DNA from: Pogostemon cablin
Lineage: Eukaryota > Streptophyta > Magnoliopsida > Lamiales > Lamiaceae
Direction: 5' to 3'
NCBI GenBank assembly: GCA_023678885.1
Contig: CM042985.1
Coordinates: forward strand, 8,234,985 to 8,298,984
DNA: 64,000 nt
Part shown: one piece after another, positions 42,075 through 54,640 of the stretch
How the letters are laid out: the number at the start of each line of letters is the position of its first letter
How positions within the stretch are numbered: position 1 is the first letter of the stretch
Translations under genes and position numbers: made by a program
The notes under the pieces: generated by a model
What the model was told of the DNA's origin: nothing
The model's database searches: none
The model's input: the letters and a program-made list of their open reading frames with translations, nothing else

Positions 42075-42875
42075 TATAGTAATAATTTTGGACGGAATTA
42101 GCAAATTATGTTGATGGGAGTTAGTATAAAAAAAATATAGATATAAGTTAGAGGTGAGGATATAATAGGAATTTCACAATAGCCTATATAAATAAAGAAA
42201 CATAGTACTCCAGAAAGCATGTGATAATGCGAAAGTTAATAATCGATTCATTCAAGAAGCAATTAAGTATGAATATTTAGTAGGGCACGGCTATTTATAT
42301 TCTCGGATTTTATAAACTCATCCCATAAATAATTTAGAATAAAATATCTTGACAAAAATATTCTTTTGTTCATCTTTGTAAAATGGGTTTCTACACAATC
42401 TAATATTACGTTTCATCATTCCATCTCTTTCTAAAATAATCTTAAATCTTGGAGTAAAATAATCTTAAATCATATTTCCAAGGTTGAACTTTCTAGTTTG
42501 GCAACATTTTTAGTTTTCCCTGAAGAAAATAATCGTAAATCATCTCTAAGATTGAACTTGCAACGTTGATACTTTTCGTCCCAAGAATTAATTTTTGTTT
42601 GTCGTTTCGAGTGATCAAGCCAATGAAGATTGCCGACTGAATCAAAAGAAATTGGTCACATCTTACCATTGGATGAATCCCAAATAAAAGAAAATCATGG
42701 AGACCAGATCCTCAATTGATTATTCCCCTATTAAAGTGCCCTCTCTCTCTTTTATTTATCTTTCTTAGTCTTATCTTTGAATGTACAGGGAAGGTAAGTG
42801 ATTAACCTTCTTCACATGCTGTCGGGTGTGCGGGGGCGGCTGGAGTGGCCGGATCCACCTTTTGAATCAATGTAC
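42075..42875. other. AT-rich intergenic DNA
   Basis: No gene seen. The sequence TGTACAGGGAAGGTAA at 42783-42798 also occurs at the right border of the next element (47504-47519). The element therefore landed beside an older short duplication. Confidence 0.4.
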
Positions 42876-43406
42876 TGTTGGGTATATTTGGGTTTCGGTA
42901 TAATATGTTGACTAGAAAAATATGACAGAAAAATAATAATGGAATTTGAGTCGAGTCAAGAGTTACACTCTTTCTCCTTAAGACGAAATTGCCCCGCTCA
43001 GGTGCTTACGGTTTGATAGCAATCATCTCCAAGATACAACGACTCACATCTTGTGATATTAGTAGCACTACAAATCACAAGATACGGCGAACCAACCGAT
43101 ATTATGAACTCACCTTAGGAGTATGACGACATAAAAAATGTTTAGAGACCAAGACTCTAATTACGAAAATGTGTTTTGAGTGTAGGATCATGGAATGAGA
43201 GGGCCTATTTATAGATTTCAAGGCGTCTTTACACGAATTGATGCGACCGTTGGATTTAAATTTGAATTCAAATTCATATGTCTTTTAATGAAAATACGCA
43301 ACTTATTCAACAATCACAACCTTTGTTCGCACTTATTCATAGACACACTTAATCTAATAGACACTATTTTTAAGTTTACTTTTCCATTCACCTAAAATTT
43401 CCAACA
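42876..43406 (-). repeat. Left LTR of the non-coding element
   Basis: 531 bp, near-identical to 46973-47503. The identical 66-aa frames in the two copies (43195, 47292) are LTR shadows. Confidence 0.93.
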
Positions 43407-46400
43407 ATCCCCACATGAATGGATAAAGTCAACTGAAAAGACTATGACACGGGAGACTGACAATAAAGTGAGTTCAAATGAAAAGATGTTACATCGAAAT
43501 AGGTAGCTTCCGGCTTTGAACCTTCCCTAGTTGAATCCTATCAGACATACTTGCAGTTTAGTGGACGTGATGCCTTGAACTACTCTGCTTTTGTGTATGC
43601 CAAGATAACAGTACCAACATAACACCTCTTCTAATACCTTTGGTTCTCATGGTTGTGTCCTTTTCGGCCATGGACCATATCTTGGATTCATAAGCGCTTC
43701 ATTGAGGCGGCCAGTCCTCGCACTTACATAGGTGACCTCTTATCAAGTGTATCATGTCATACTCTACTTTTATTAGGTATAAGAGTCATTAAAAGATTTT
43801 ATGCTTATCCTTACCACACGTCAACATGTTCATTTGCACTTGATTTGTCTCTAGGAATGAATAATTTATTTATTTCAAGTGCACATCTGAACAAAAATAA
43901 CTTAGTTGTCTCATTGAACCAAGTTTGTGGGATCTCCACTCATCATGGTTGAGTTACCGCTATAAATGTTCTTTAATGTGTGGCTTTTTATCCCATTCCT
44001 CTTAGATATGCAACATATTTGATCTCCATTTAAATTTTATTACGGATCCATTTAATTTTCTTGAGATCAGTTGCCTTACACCAACTTAACTTTAGGGGCT
44101 AAGCCCTCAACTAATAACCCCACATTTAAATGTCTAGGGGCATTTTTCCCACATTTGAATGTCCACGGGGACTCTCCCCACATTTAAATGTTTCCGGAGG
44201 CTTCCCACATTACAGTTAATTGGCCTTTCTTTTAAAATAATTAATCAATCAATCGATTGAAATAATTGTTTGAATTTGTTCATCACTTTTCAAGTCCAAA
44301 ACTTTATAATTTAGGTCAACACACCCAAATAAAAATATAGTCTTTAACTATAATTTGCAATTACTCTTGTCAAGGATATAACTTTTCATGAAGAGACATC
44401 CCTTTATCAAGGGATACAATTTTTCATAAAGAGATTCATCTCTTCATCAAGGAGACATACCCTTATATGAAGAGACACAACTCTTCTCCAACAGACATGA
44501 CTCTTCATAGGAGAAGACACGATCCTCCACAAAGAAACATAAACCCTAACCATATTCAGGATCTCCGAACTCCAACTTGAACAATCTCATAGCAGACAGA
44601 GCATACAGCCTTTAGTATACAAAAACTGGAAATTCATATAATGTCATTTACCCCAATTTACAATCCATAATCACATATAATAAACACACTAAATGGAAAT
44701 GGAAATTATGGAGGATGGTAGTGCAATTATCAAAAAGAATGGAACCACTGATTTAATTTTCTCAAACATAGTCCTTGTGTGAGATAGTTGGGCGCGCCCA
44801 CATTCCTAAGTTCTTCTGTGATATCTCATTAAACACTTGATAGGCACTATCAATCATACCAGTCTTCGAGTACACAGAGATAAGGCACTCCCAACAAAAT
44901 CAATTCAACAAATTTTATTTGTTAAATTATTGTCGGCCACTAATATAAGATTTATTCACTCAATCAGAATTAATCAACATATCTATTTGCGAATGAATGC
45001 AAATTGAAATTTCACATTATCAACACAAAATATATAGGTGACGTGGCTCTTCAAAGGAAAGAAAAGGAAACTTCCCATTATGCCACATGCAGTTACTGAT
45101 AAACTTAATCCAACGTTAATTATCTCATTTTCTTCAATTTTCATAAATAGATTTACTTCGAAAATTATGTGGCCTAGCATTTTGTAATCAACGGTTTAGC
45201 AAATTAATTCTAATCAACCGTTGCAATTTTTCGAATGCAGAAATGGTTTAACAAATTAAATTTCTTTATTGTTTTAAACCATTTTTTTTTAAATAAAGTG
45301 ACGCATGCATCAACCAAAATAAATAAACTATGCATGCGAACTCAACTGAATCAACACCTCATTTCGTAATAACAATTATTCAAACATGAAACAGACGGAT
45401 GTAAGAAGCGGTGCCTTTTGATCTCTCAAAGGCATTAACTATATGATCTCTTATTATTAATTGATTTCGAACTCACTTTAGAAAATACTACGACATTGAT
45501 AATTATTTGAACCATTTGTTCATTTCATTTTCTAACTTCTTCCCAAAGTCATCTAATTTTTTACTTCTAGCGAAAGAGACATAATGACTTGTGGAGTTTT
45601 ATGAAGATACTCACTCTTTACCAAGAGACGCACTCATCACGAAGAGACGTTACTCTTCTTCAAGGGACACGATTCTTCTCGAAGAGACATAATTCTTCCC
45701 AAAGATCACCCTTTCATAAAAATTTTCAATGAACTCCACGACAAAAGTTTTGTCGGATTTCTAATTCATTATTTTATCCAAATCTGTATGATTTGTACTC
45801 CACATATCTCCAACACAAAAGCCGTAAACAAATAGCAATAAGCAAAGAGATGAGTAAGGATTTTATGCAGGGGGAGTTGCCTGATAGCGAATACCATTGA
45901 CCAAAAATTAACACTCATGTTTACAGATTCCACTAACCCAACGGGAATTGTAAGAGATACAATTATTTACGAAATTGTTGTTAGACATAATATGCATCCA
46001 ACGTACTTGATCTCTAATTCTTAAAAATTAGAATTTTGATGATTTAAGCCATCAATCAATGAAGATAGAACTTACCATGCCAAATAAATCAACAACTAAA
46101 ATGGATTCTTCCCCCACAAGCGCATGCAGAGAATGTGAATACTGAATATGATGAATAATGGAGTTTATCATGCGTCATTATTATAGTATTTCAAAAGGAA
46201 AGAACCAATCCTAATTTAATATAATAATATTGTGTTCGAAAATTGTGATTGGTTTAGACACCAAAATTGACGGTTCTATCAAATTAACGGTAATTCGCAT
46301 GATATCTTTCAACCGAATAATCACATCTTTTCACAATGAGATGTTTTAAGACTAGTCCCTTAAGGATTTCAGCAAATTTACCAACAAGGTAAGAAACACA

Positions 46401-46972
46401 TTCTCTGGAAATTTCAAATATATTTTCGTACATATTTAACTACAAAAAATTCACTTTTAATATTTGGAGAAAATGAAAGACAGTAAGAAAAATATTCCCC
46501 ATTTATAAATTCTCTCCATTTCTTGTAAATTAAATTAAGACATCTTATCATGACTCTATACAATAAATAATTAACGAAGTAGATAGATCTTTATGGGAGC
46601 ATTGCCGCATGCAATCTCTCAATTTTCTCAAATATTCATTTAATATCGGAAAAATCAATATGCCAAAATATATCTATGCCATATGCAAAATGAATAATAT
46701 TAGTCATGTATTCATTCTTACCATGAAAATTATCCAAACAAACTGATCCATGATCCAGAGTCATTCGCAAATTTCAATAGGATTACCATTTCGAATTAAT
46801 TTCAAAAATAAATTCAACTTAAATAATCTACACTGTACATGTAGATTAAATAAAAAAAAATCATCGCGTACCTTATTTCTTTTCTTTATGTATTCGAAAT
46901 CTTCTTTCAACATCCTTTGTAGTCAACAATTACTTATACCGGAGTCATAGGCAAAAATTTTCGTCTTAAGAT

Positions 46973-47503
46973 TGTTGGGTATATTTGGGTTTCGGTATAA
47001 TATGTTGACTAGAAAAATATGACAGAAAAATAATAATGGAATTTGAGTCAAGTCAAGAGTTACACTCTTTCTCCTTAAGACGAAATTGCCCCGCTCAGGT
47101 GCTTACGGTTTGATAGCAATCATCTTCAAGATACAACGACTCACATCTTGTGATATTAGTAGCACTACAAATCACAAGATACGGCGAACCAACCGATATT
47201 ATGAACTCACCTTAGGAGTATGACGACATAAAAAATATTTAGAGACCAAGACTCTAATTACGAAAATGTGTTTTGAGTGTAGGATCATGGAATGAGAGGG
47301 CCTATTTATAGATTTCAAGGCGTCTTTACACGAATTGATGCGACCGTTGGATTTAAATTTGAATTCAAATTCATATGTCTTTTAATGAAAATACGCAACT
47401 TATTCAACAATCACAACCTTTGTTCGCACTTATTCATAGACACACTTAATCTAATAGACACCATTTTTAAGTTTACTTTTCCATTCACCTAAAATTTCCA
47501 ACA
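46973..47503 (-). repeat. Right LTR of the non-coding element
   Basis: Second 531-bp LTR. The adjoining interior does not show a recognisable tRNA-Met-type PBS. Confidence 0.93.
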
Positions 47504-47768
47504 TGTACAGGGAAGGTAACAGAGGATTATGGGCTAACAAATTGCATATTGCTTCTCAACGTTCTCATGTTAAAAAGGGATTACAACCATCATTAATTTC
47601 TCTCTTCTACACACATACTGCATTATCATGTGTGAGAGAGAGGAAGAATATGCGTATGAGAGGGAGGAAACATTTCTCTTTTTTTTTTCTTAATAATTAA
47701 AGGGTAAAAACATCTCAAACGGGGTGTGTTTAGTAATATGTATATATATAGCATAATTATATTGGAGT

Positions 47769-48006
47769 TGCCCCCAGTGCATAGCTCAAGTGGTAGAGGG
47801 GAGGGTGGAAAGGCCTTCCAGTTGAGCTTGATTGCTGCAGGGTGGGGGTTCGAATCCTGCCTTTGGCATGGATTTGGCCCCTTGCAAGCACAAGTTTAAC
47901 AGTGAGCCCTCCCTATAAGCCACTTGAGGCACATCCTGCGATTTACCTCCTCCACCAATCCCCAGGGCAGGGGCGGTGAGGACCTCTAATGGTGGGGTAC
48001 ACCATT
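47769..48006 (+). mobile_element. tRNA-derived SINE
   Basis: 238 bp with a pol III A box (TAGCTCAAGTGGTAGAGG, from 47782) and B box (GGTTCGAATCC, 47847-47857), as in a tRNA gene. A non-tRNA body follows. It is flanked by a perfect 17-bp target duplication, CATAATTATATTGGAGT (47752-47768, 48007-48023). There is no cloverleaf, so it is not a tRNA gene. Such elements are moved by LINE reverse transcriptase. Confidence 0.88.
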
Positions 48007-48295
48007 CATAATTATATTGGAGTATATTAAGTAAATGGGTATAATTAGTAAATTTGGGGTGGGAATAACCGCCCTCTGTTAAGTGCCCCTATTAAGTAAA
48101 CTAGGTGATTTCTAAACTATTGCAATTGTAATTATAAGAGTTACCTGAATTAAGATAAATAACTAAAAAAACAAAGACTTGTATACGACTTCCATTTGGT
48201 ACTTTGTACAACCTCCTTCCTTCACCTTCAATGTGTGTGTGTTTTTTTTTAACTATTGTGTTTTTTTTTAATTTTTTTGTTTTTATTTATTTAAT

Positions 48296-48485
48296 TTTAG
48301 GGAAATTACAATTTTACCATGTGGTTTAGGGTATAATTTATCCCTAGGGTTTATGGTTTAGGGTATAATTACAATTTTACCCTTGTGGTTTAGGGTATAA
48401 TTTATCCCCTAAGGTTTAGGGTATAATTGTAATTTTACCCTTGTGGTTTAGGGTATAATTCATCCTTAGGGTTTAGGGTATAATA
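48296..48485. repeat. Telomere-like GGTTTAGGGTATAATT repeats
   Basis: Six or more copies of GGTTTAGGGTATAATT, alternating with AATTTTACCC or TTATCCC. They contain the plant telomere unit TTTAGGG but with a longer, degenerate period. An interstitial satellite-like patch. Confidence 0.7.
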
Positions 48486-48635
48486 GTCATTTAAATAAAA
48501 TAAATTTAAAAATAAAATAAAAAACAACATAAATGAAGGAGCAGGAATAAATGGGGACCAAGGTTGCACAAATTCAATTGGTACAACTGGTTGTACCTAG
48601 TCCCTCTCAACTAAAAATTTTTCATTTATAATATA

Positions 48636-48840
48636 CTTCCTCCGTCCGCTTCTGAGATATCCATTTTATCGCTTTTGAGATATCCATTTTATTATTTTTT
48701 TACGTCCGTTTCAAATGTATCCATGCATAATTTGGCCCACCACTTCCTTCTAATACAAAGACTCACTTTACATATAATAATAATACTTTTTAATTCACGT
48801 GTAAAAAAACAAATGAATACTTTGAAACCAGACGGGAACT
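48636..48840. mobile_element. Degenerate Stowaway-like MITE
   Basis: Starts CTTCCTCCGTCCG and ends GACGGGAACT, resembling decayed Stowaway ends. A GAGATATCCATTTTAT repeat occurs twice at the left end. Boundaries are uncertain. Confidence 0.4.
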
Positions 48841-49950
48841 ATTATAATAGCACAGAATATATAGAAGAGGAACAAAAAATTCACGAGAATAGCTAGTCAG
48901 AAATTGGGCGGTGACATTCATAAGAACATCCCACATCATCCAAATATTAAAGCACAAAATAAATCCAAGACAATATCAGCTGTTTTCAAATTGCCTTGCT
49001 AATCTTCTCACGAATCCTGTCTATAGCTTCATCAAAATGTTCCATTGTAACCTCTGCTTCCCCAAAATTTTCCATTGTAAGCCCTGCTTCCGCAGCAATT
49101 AATTCAACTTCGTGGCAAACATCGAAAACATCAATCCCATCAAACCCATATGTGAGTGCAGCCAGCCTCCAGGAATTAAAATCATCTGCTTTTTTAATCC
49201 TCTGCAGATACTTCCGAAATATTTGCTCGCGACCTATAGCATCAAGTTTCTCCATGCTAATAGTCCGATCGAATCGACCAGGTCCCAGCAATGCATTGTC
49301 TAACAATGTGTTAGGTGTACTGGTGCCAGCTATAACAACTACACCAGAAGTTTTCTTGAGCAAAGCCAGCAGTTGCTTAAGATTGCTACATAGATCAGAA
49401 AACCATTCAGATCCAGTAGGTTTTCCAAATTGCATCAACTCATCAATAAACTAGGAGCACGATCAGACAAAAAATTTCACCTACCATGAAATGAGAACCT
49501 GATGTGCAGACTCATCAGTTGCTTCTTCAAGGAGAATTTTACTGGATCCAACCAGTAAAGCACTCTTAGATGTGGCCTTATCACAAAAAGAAACAGCTAT
49601 CTCTTTGAAGTAAACCTGGAAATTGGAGCAAAGATAATATAAAGTAAATGATAATGTAAAAATATGTTATACTATTATATGTTGCTAATAAATTCCTAGC
49701 CTAACTGGATGTAAAGATTTTTGTGAAGAAATTTCCAAATATCCCAAGGAATACCATAAATACCTCCAACATCTACTGATGGAAATTTAAATAAATTAGG
49801 TGATTTCTACTTCACATCAATTGTAACAGCGCGAAATTTCATTTTCGTAAACAATAACTTAAAGTGTGGTAGATCAACAATTAACAGTTTCATACTATAC
49901 TTAATTTCATAAAATATTAATATTTGAGTAAAACAAGTTCAAATACATAA

Positions 49951-50383
49951 CAGTTAGGGCTGTTATACGAGCCGAGCTCAATCAAGTATCTCATACTCGA
50001 GCTCGACTTGAGTACTTATCGAACCGAGCTCGGCTCGTTATGATGACGAGCTTATATATGAGCTCGGCTCGGCTCGAAAAACACTTGAGCGAGCTCAAGC
50101 TCGAGCTCGGCTCATTAAGCAAAAATGTTGAATTTTCAAGCAGAGCCCAGTCGAGCCGAGTATTAATCAATATATTTTATATTTTTATTATAATTTTAAA
50201 TATTTATTTTATTATATATTATTATAATTATATAATAATATTATTATTATTAATAATTATTATTTTTGAGCCTTAACGAGCTCGTTACCTAAACGAGTAT
50301 ATACTCGAGCTCGAATAGGAAACGAGTCGAGCTGAGCTCGAGCTTTTCGAGCCGACGAGCGGCTCGTTTCCCATAACAACCCT
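49951..50383. mobile_element. hAT-like MITE with GAGCTCG subterminal repeats
   Basis: Flanked by ATACATAA on both sides (49943-49950, 50384-50391). The related repeat at 52168-53088 has the uninterrupted site (CAAATACATAAGATTT), which proves insertion. Ends are CAGTTAGGGCTGTTAT and the complement of ATAACAACCCT. Dense GAGCTCG/CGAGCC words fill both subterminal zones around an AT-rich core. Confidence 0.85.
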
Positions 50384-50790
50384 ATACATAAGATTTCCTA
50401 AAATGATACGCAAATACGACACAATATGCTTACTGAAGTTTCAGAAATTCATGACAATACTCATACGTTAAACAGACTTCTTAAAAATTTAAAATACTTC
50501 ACATATCATCAAAGTTTCACCACACCACCACGTTTCTCCATTTAACCTATAATCATGTGAAAGGGGTGAGCACTACAACTGCTCAATGAGATAAACATTA
50601 TCACAGTTAAACATCATGTAAATCACTTGAAATTATACAACTGTATAATTTGTAAATTTTGGTAATCATGTATCTTGTATTATGTGTTATGTAACATGTT
50701 ATGTAACTCGTCATGCCACGGTGAAGAGGACTTCATATAGGACCGTCGTTCCCGCAAGCATGCTTATGCCACTGTAACAGTTATTATGTA

Positions 50791-51056
50791 CTCCCTCCGT
50801 CCCATAGAAGTTGACACACTTTCCTTTTTGGTTTGTCCCACTAAAGTTGACACATTTCCTTTTTAATATATGGGACCCACACAAAAACAATTAATCTATT
50901 CTCATGGGCCCCACATATCACCTCTAATACAACTACTCACTACACATTAAATATTATTTCATTCACTTCACTTTACTTCACTTTACGTTAAATTATTATA
51001 CTCCTTAATCTCCGTGCCCAAAAGAAATTATACCAACTTCTCCGGGACGGAGGGAG
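50791..51056. mobile_element. Stowaway MITE
   Basis: 266 bp with inverted ends CTCCCTCCGTCCC / GGGACGGAGGGAG and TA target duplications (50789-50790, 51057-51058), typical of Tc1/mariner-derived Stowaway elements. No coding capacity. Confidence 0.9.
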
Positions 51057-53521
51057 TATTAAGTGACAAGATTAAGATTTCTATTCATATCTTTTCGTTT
51101 GTATCATACACATCGCACGATAACAAATAATGCACATAAAGTTTAAAAGCAATAACATAAAACCCCACCTCAAATTTTACGAATACCAGAAGAGTTAAAC
51201 GTTAACCTTAACTCACAGAATCGCCACATACAACCCGAGGGAGAAAAATATCATACTTTGTATTGAGGAAAGAACTGAGAATGGAGAAGAAAGGATTTCA
51301 TTTGAATTGTGCGGAAATGAACTAGGAAACTGAAATTATTAAATTAAATCACATTGAAAGGAGCATAACTGTATATGGAAACTGATTCATGGAACTGCTG
51401 AAAACTGTGAAGTAAAGACTAACGGAATGAACTTGCATGAAGAAACGAATGAGAAAAGTATGGTGAGAGACGCAACTGCTTCCATGGAAGTGCAAAACGT
51501 GAATGAGATTTCTTTTACGGATAAATTAAATGCTTCTGGCTATTTTTCCGAGATTCAATAACCATAATAAAATAAATAAATAATAATATCCATATCCTAT
51601 TTTCAAATTTTTAAATTTAAAAAAAAAATATTATATCATATATAATTAAATAAAAATTCTGGATATTACATTCTACTCCCCCTTAAAAATATATTTCGTC
51701 CTTGAAATATTCTACATACATTTGTCATTTTCCGTGCATGCATATAAGCAAGTATCACTAAAATAAATCATTCCTCTTCTGATTATATAAGATGTATCAA
51801 ATATTATCGTATAAACATTTGCAATATCATGTCCAAAGCATATATAAACAACAATATCATGTCCAAAGCATATATAAAATATCACATTTATATATCGTGT
51901 TCAAAAATATTACAACAATAAACTCATACCTTTCTTGCAGTTCCGTGGCTGGTGGGTGGTATCATATACTCTCCAACTCAAATCATATTATTAATAATTA
52001 TCTTTATTTTTAAAGAATAAAATACCCACAATTTATAAATAAAAATATATATATTTTAAAAAATATCACTTTTTACAAATATATGTATTTTTTTTTTCAA
52101 AAAATGCCAATTTTACAAAAATAATAAGTAAAAGCCTTTGATGTCTACAGAAACGTCAACTGATACCAACTGTAACAGCCCGAAATTTCATATTCGTAAA
52201 CAATAACGAAAAGCGCGGACAGTTTCATACTATACTTAATTTCATAAAATATTAATATTTGAGTAAAACAAGTTCAAATACATAAGATTTCCTAAAATGA
52301 TAGGCAAATACGACACGAATGACAATACTCATATGTTAAACAGACTTCTTAAATTAAATTTGTAACCATGTGAAAGTTCAACCTGTAATCATGTGAAAGG
52401 AGTGAGCACTACAACCGCTCAGTGAGATAATAAACATTATCATGTAAATCACTCATGTAAATGCATTAATAAACATTATCATGTAAATCACTCATGTAAA
52501 TGCATTCAAAGTTTCACCACACCACCACGCTTCTGAGATAATAAACATTATCACAATTAAAATCATATAATTATAAACATTATCACAATTAAAATCATGT
52601 AAATCACTTCTTAGATAATAAACAAATCATGTAAATCACTTGAAATACATGACATGCCGTTGTGGTGAAGAGATTTCATATCTTTTCATTTACATCGCAC
52701 TAAATAATGCACATAAAGTTTAAAAGCAATAACATATACCAGAAGAGTTAAACATACATCGCCACATACAACCGAGGGAGAAAAATATCAACAGAGAAGA
52801 AAGGGGATTTAAAGGATATGCAGAACTTGATTTTCACGAATGAGAAATGAATGAGAAAGAAAAGAATGAAAAAAGTATGTCGATGAAGAAACAAATGAGA
52901 AAAGTATGATGAGAGACGCAAAAGCAGAACGTGAATGAGATTTTTTAAAGGATAAATAAAATGCTTCTGGCTATCTTTCCGAGATTCAATAACAGTAATA
53001 AAATAAATAAATAATAATATCCATATCCTATTTTCAAATTTTTAAAATAAATATAAATCATATATAATTAAATAAAATTCGGGATGTCAACCTGCTGTTC
53101 TTGTACTTCGTATGCAATAGTGATGATAAGAGTTACTTGATCATCTTCTACCTCTGAAAGAAAAGAAGAGGAGGAATTAATAGCCAAAAAAAAAAAAAAA
53201 AGCAAATTAGGAGAGGAACTAATAGCCAAAGACAATCTTGTCTTGAACTCCCTTTGGAGTAGTCAGATTTTTGTTTATCGGTCTTGTCTTTCTCTTTACC
53301 TGCCGGACTCTTTTTCCACTTAGGAAAAAGGGCACTCTTTTTCTTCATCGGAGCTTCTTCACTGGAGAAAAATCTACGGGGAGATATTGGTTGTTTACTG
53401 CCTCCAGAAGGAGAAGGCGATAAATAACCTCTGAGAAACTCTACTTTCGGATTAACAAACCCCTCTTTATCCAAAGCATTCCACAAGTACCTCATCCCCT
53501 TAGCAACCACATTCTGCACAA

Positions 53522-53641
53522 GAATTCTGAAAATACTCGGCAAAATTTTCAAAACATCCAAACAAAAACACACTAGGAAAGGAATTCTGAAAATACTCGG
53601 CAAAATTTTCAAAACATCCAAACAAAAACACACTAGGAAAG
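53522..53641 (-). repeat. 60-bp tandem duplication including an intron 3' end
   Basis: Two virtually identical 60-bp units in FtsH copy 1. Each ends on the minus strand in ATTTTCAG, the acceptor for exon 2. FtsH copy 2 has one unit (near 58944-59005). It creates a second splice acceptor in a dead gene. Confidence 0.85.
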
Positions 53642-53698
53642 GAAATGATTGCTTGCCTTGTAGCGCAAGTAAGTTGTTCCGAATTTTGAATACATCAT

Positions 53699-54266
53699 TC
53701 TTTGCGAGCAATTGGAGTTACGGTGGTGTTGGTTGTCGAATTACAGTAGAAGTCCCCAATATATATACAAGGGTTTCCCTAAAAAGAAAACGGGCTCAGT
53801 GCTTCAATTTTGCAGCGATCTTTGGGCCCAAACCCATTAGTTAGTGGGCTAATAAATAAAATACTAATACATCTAAATATATTAGAATTTAGGTTTATTT
53901 GCACTACAGTTTATAAACTTAATTGACAAAGACGAGTATGGAACAGTCAATTTTGTCTTTTTTTTATATATTTATATAGTTTATAGTATTTCATTTTTTT
54001 AGCCTAATTATGATCAAAGTTGTGCAATGGAGAGAATTTACAATTGGATCTAATTATATTTGGAGGGCTCAAACTAATTTTAATAAGTATGCCCTATATT
54101 TCTTTAGCTTGATCTAATCATTGTTGGGCTTTATTATGGCCACTAAACTCGCTCAAAATTTGAGGAGAATCATTTTAAATTTTTGTAAAAAAATTTCGGC
54201 AGCACACAAATGAATTCTTTCACAAATTTTCAGAAACATCTAATCGAAAATTAACAATATTTTCAA
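53699..54266. other. Upstream region of FtsH copy 1 and AT-rich DNA
   Basis: 53699-53945 closely matches 59062-59305 upstream of FtsH copy 2 and defines one border of the duplication. A CCAATATATATACAAGGG block is a possible core promoter on the minus strand. The remainder is AT-rich with no gene seen. Confidence 0.5.
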
Positions 54267-54640
54267 TCAACCAGCAGCCACAGGAGAGAAAAGAGAAGTG
54301 CATTCCATAACATCTTTTTCTTGCTTGCGAGCTTTAATTACACTTGTAATGATAAAATTAACTTGACAAGACAACCGGTGGTAGTCCTTGGCGTCCACCA
54401 GCGGCGCGCCGCACCCCTCCACCTGGCAGCGCAGCACCACCATGCCCTCCGGCGTGTGGATGTACGACTTGCCTTTCTTGGGAGTGGGGGTGGGCGTGGT
54501 GTCCTCAAAGTAGTACCTCTTCCCCAGCTTCAAGCAGGTCAAATGGGGTCGGAATTGACCTAATGGGGTCTCCCCTGGCGTGGTGGTGCGGCATCATGGA
54601 GGGGTAGGAGTGAAGGGGGAAGCTGGTCCACTGCTCCCTT
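54267..54640 (-). pseudogene. SPL (SBP-box) transcription factor fragment
   Basis: The minus-strand frame at 54542-54267 contains LTC-type LKLGKRYYFED, then Pro/Thr-rich TPTPTPKKGK and RCQVEGCGAPLVDAKDYHR. These are the N-terminal signature and first zinc half-site (Cys-Gln-Val-Glu-Gly-Cys) of plant SQUAMOSA-promoter-binding-like proteins. After YHR the match ends abruptly, so most of the SBP domain, its second zinc site and the nuclear signal are missing. The DNA is markedly GC-richer than its neighbours. It lies between the two FtsH copies and is probably a transposed fragment. Confidence 0.75.

Larger units (their letters stand above)
42876..47503 (-). mobile_element. Non-coding LTR element (LARD-like)
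   Basis: 4628 bp with 531-bp LTRs (42876-43406, 46973-47503; TGTTGG...CCAACA) and a TGTAC target duplication (42871-42875, 47504-47508). The LTRs differ at about four positions by eye, so it is young. The tract after the left LTR (complement ATGTGGGGAT) is PPT-like, which puts the element on the minus strand. The 3.6-kb interior has no coding frame. It carries repeated AAGAGACA..CTCTTC words (44380-44530, 45600-45710) and CCCACATTTAAATGT repeats (44125-44200). It must rely on another element's proteins. Confidence 0.9.
49827..53088 (-). mobile_element. Non-autonomous LTR-like element in FtsH copy 1
   Basis: Two diverged direct repeats, about 49827-51670 (TGTAACAGCGCGAAATTTC...GGATATTACA) and 52168-53088 (TGTAACAGCCCGAAATTTC...), around a 500-bp interior with no ORF. 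The tract after the left repeat (complement AAGGGGGAGT) looks like a PPT. TTGGTATCAGTTGAC, read on the minus strand next to the right repeat, looks like a decayed PBS. The left repeat is longer because it contains a hAT MITE and a Stowaway. FtsH copy 2 lacks the element. Exact ends and target duplication are unclear. Confidence 0.65.
48986..53698 (-). pseudogene. FtsH3/FtsH10-like gene, decayed copy 1
   Basis: Read on the minus strand. Exon 1 is 53698-53657 (MMYSKFGTTYLRYK). Exon 2 from 53526 carries the N-terminal part of plant mitochondrial m-AAA proteases (VEFLRGYLSPSPSGG, RRFFSSEEAP, then Lys-rich). A nucleotide-binding remnant lies at about 49610-49470. The second AAA part is at 49438-48986 (KTSGVVVIAGTSTPN, GPGRFDRTIS, GREQIF, SWRLAALTYGFDG, EHFDEAIDRIREKI). 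The Walker A motif is destroyed and no HEXXH protease domain is present. The exon-1 donor is GC instead of GT. An LTR-like element interrupts the gene at 49827-53088. Confidence 0.8.

Noticed and set aside
43195..43395. 66-aa ORF identical at 47292-47492
   Set aside because: LTR shadow of the non-coding element.
47769..47860. tRNA gene
   Set aside because: A and B boxes are present but no cloverleaf; the 17-bp target duplication and tail show a SINE.
53148..53300. C-terminal Leu/Phe/Trp-rich end of the frame at 53711-53148 as a membrane domain
   Set aside because: It is readthrough into intron-like sequence with a 16-base homopolymer; the genuine match ends at the Lys-rich FtsH part.
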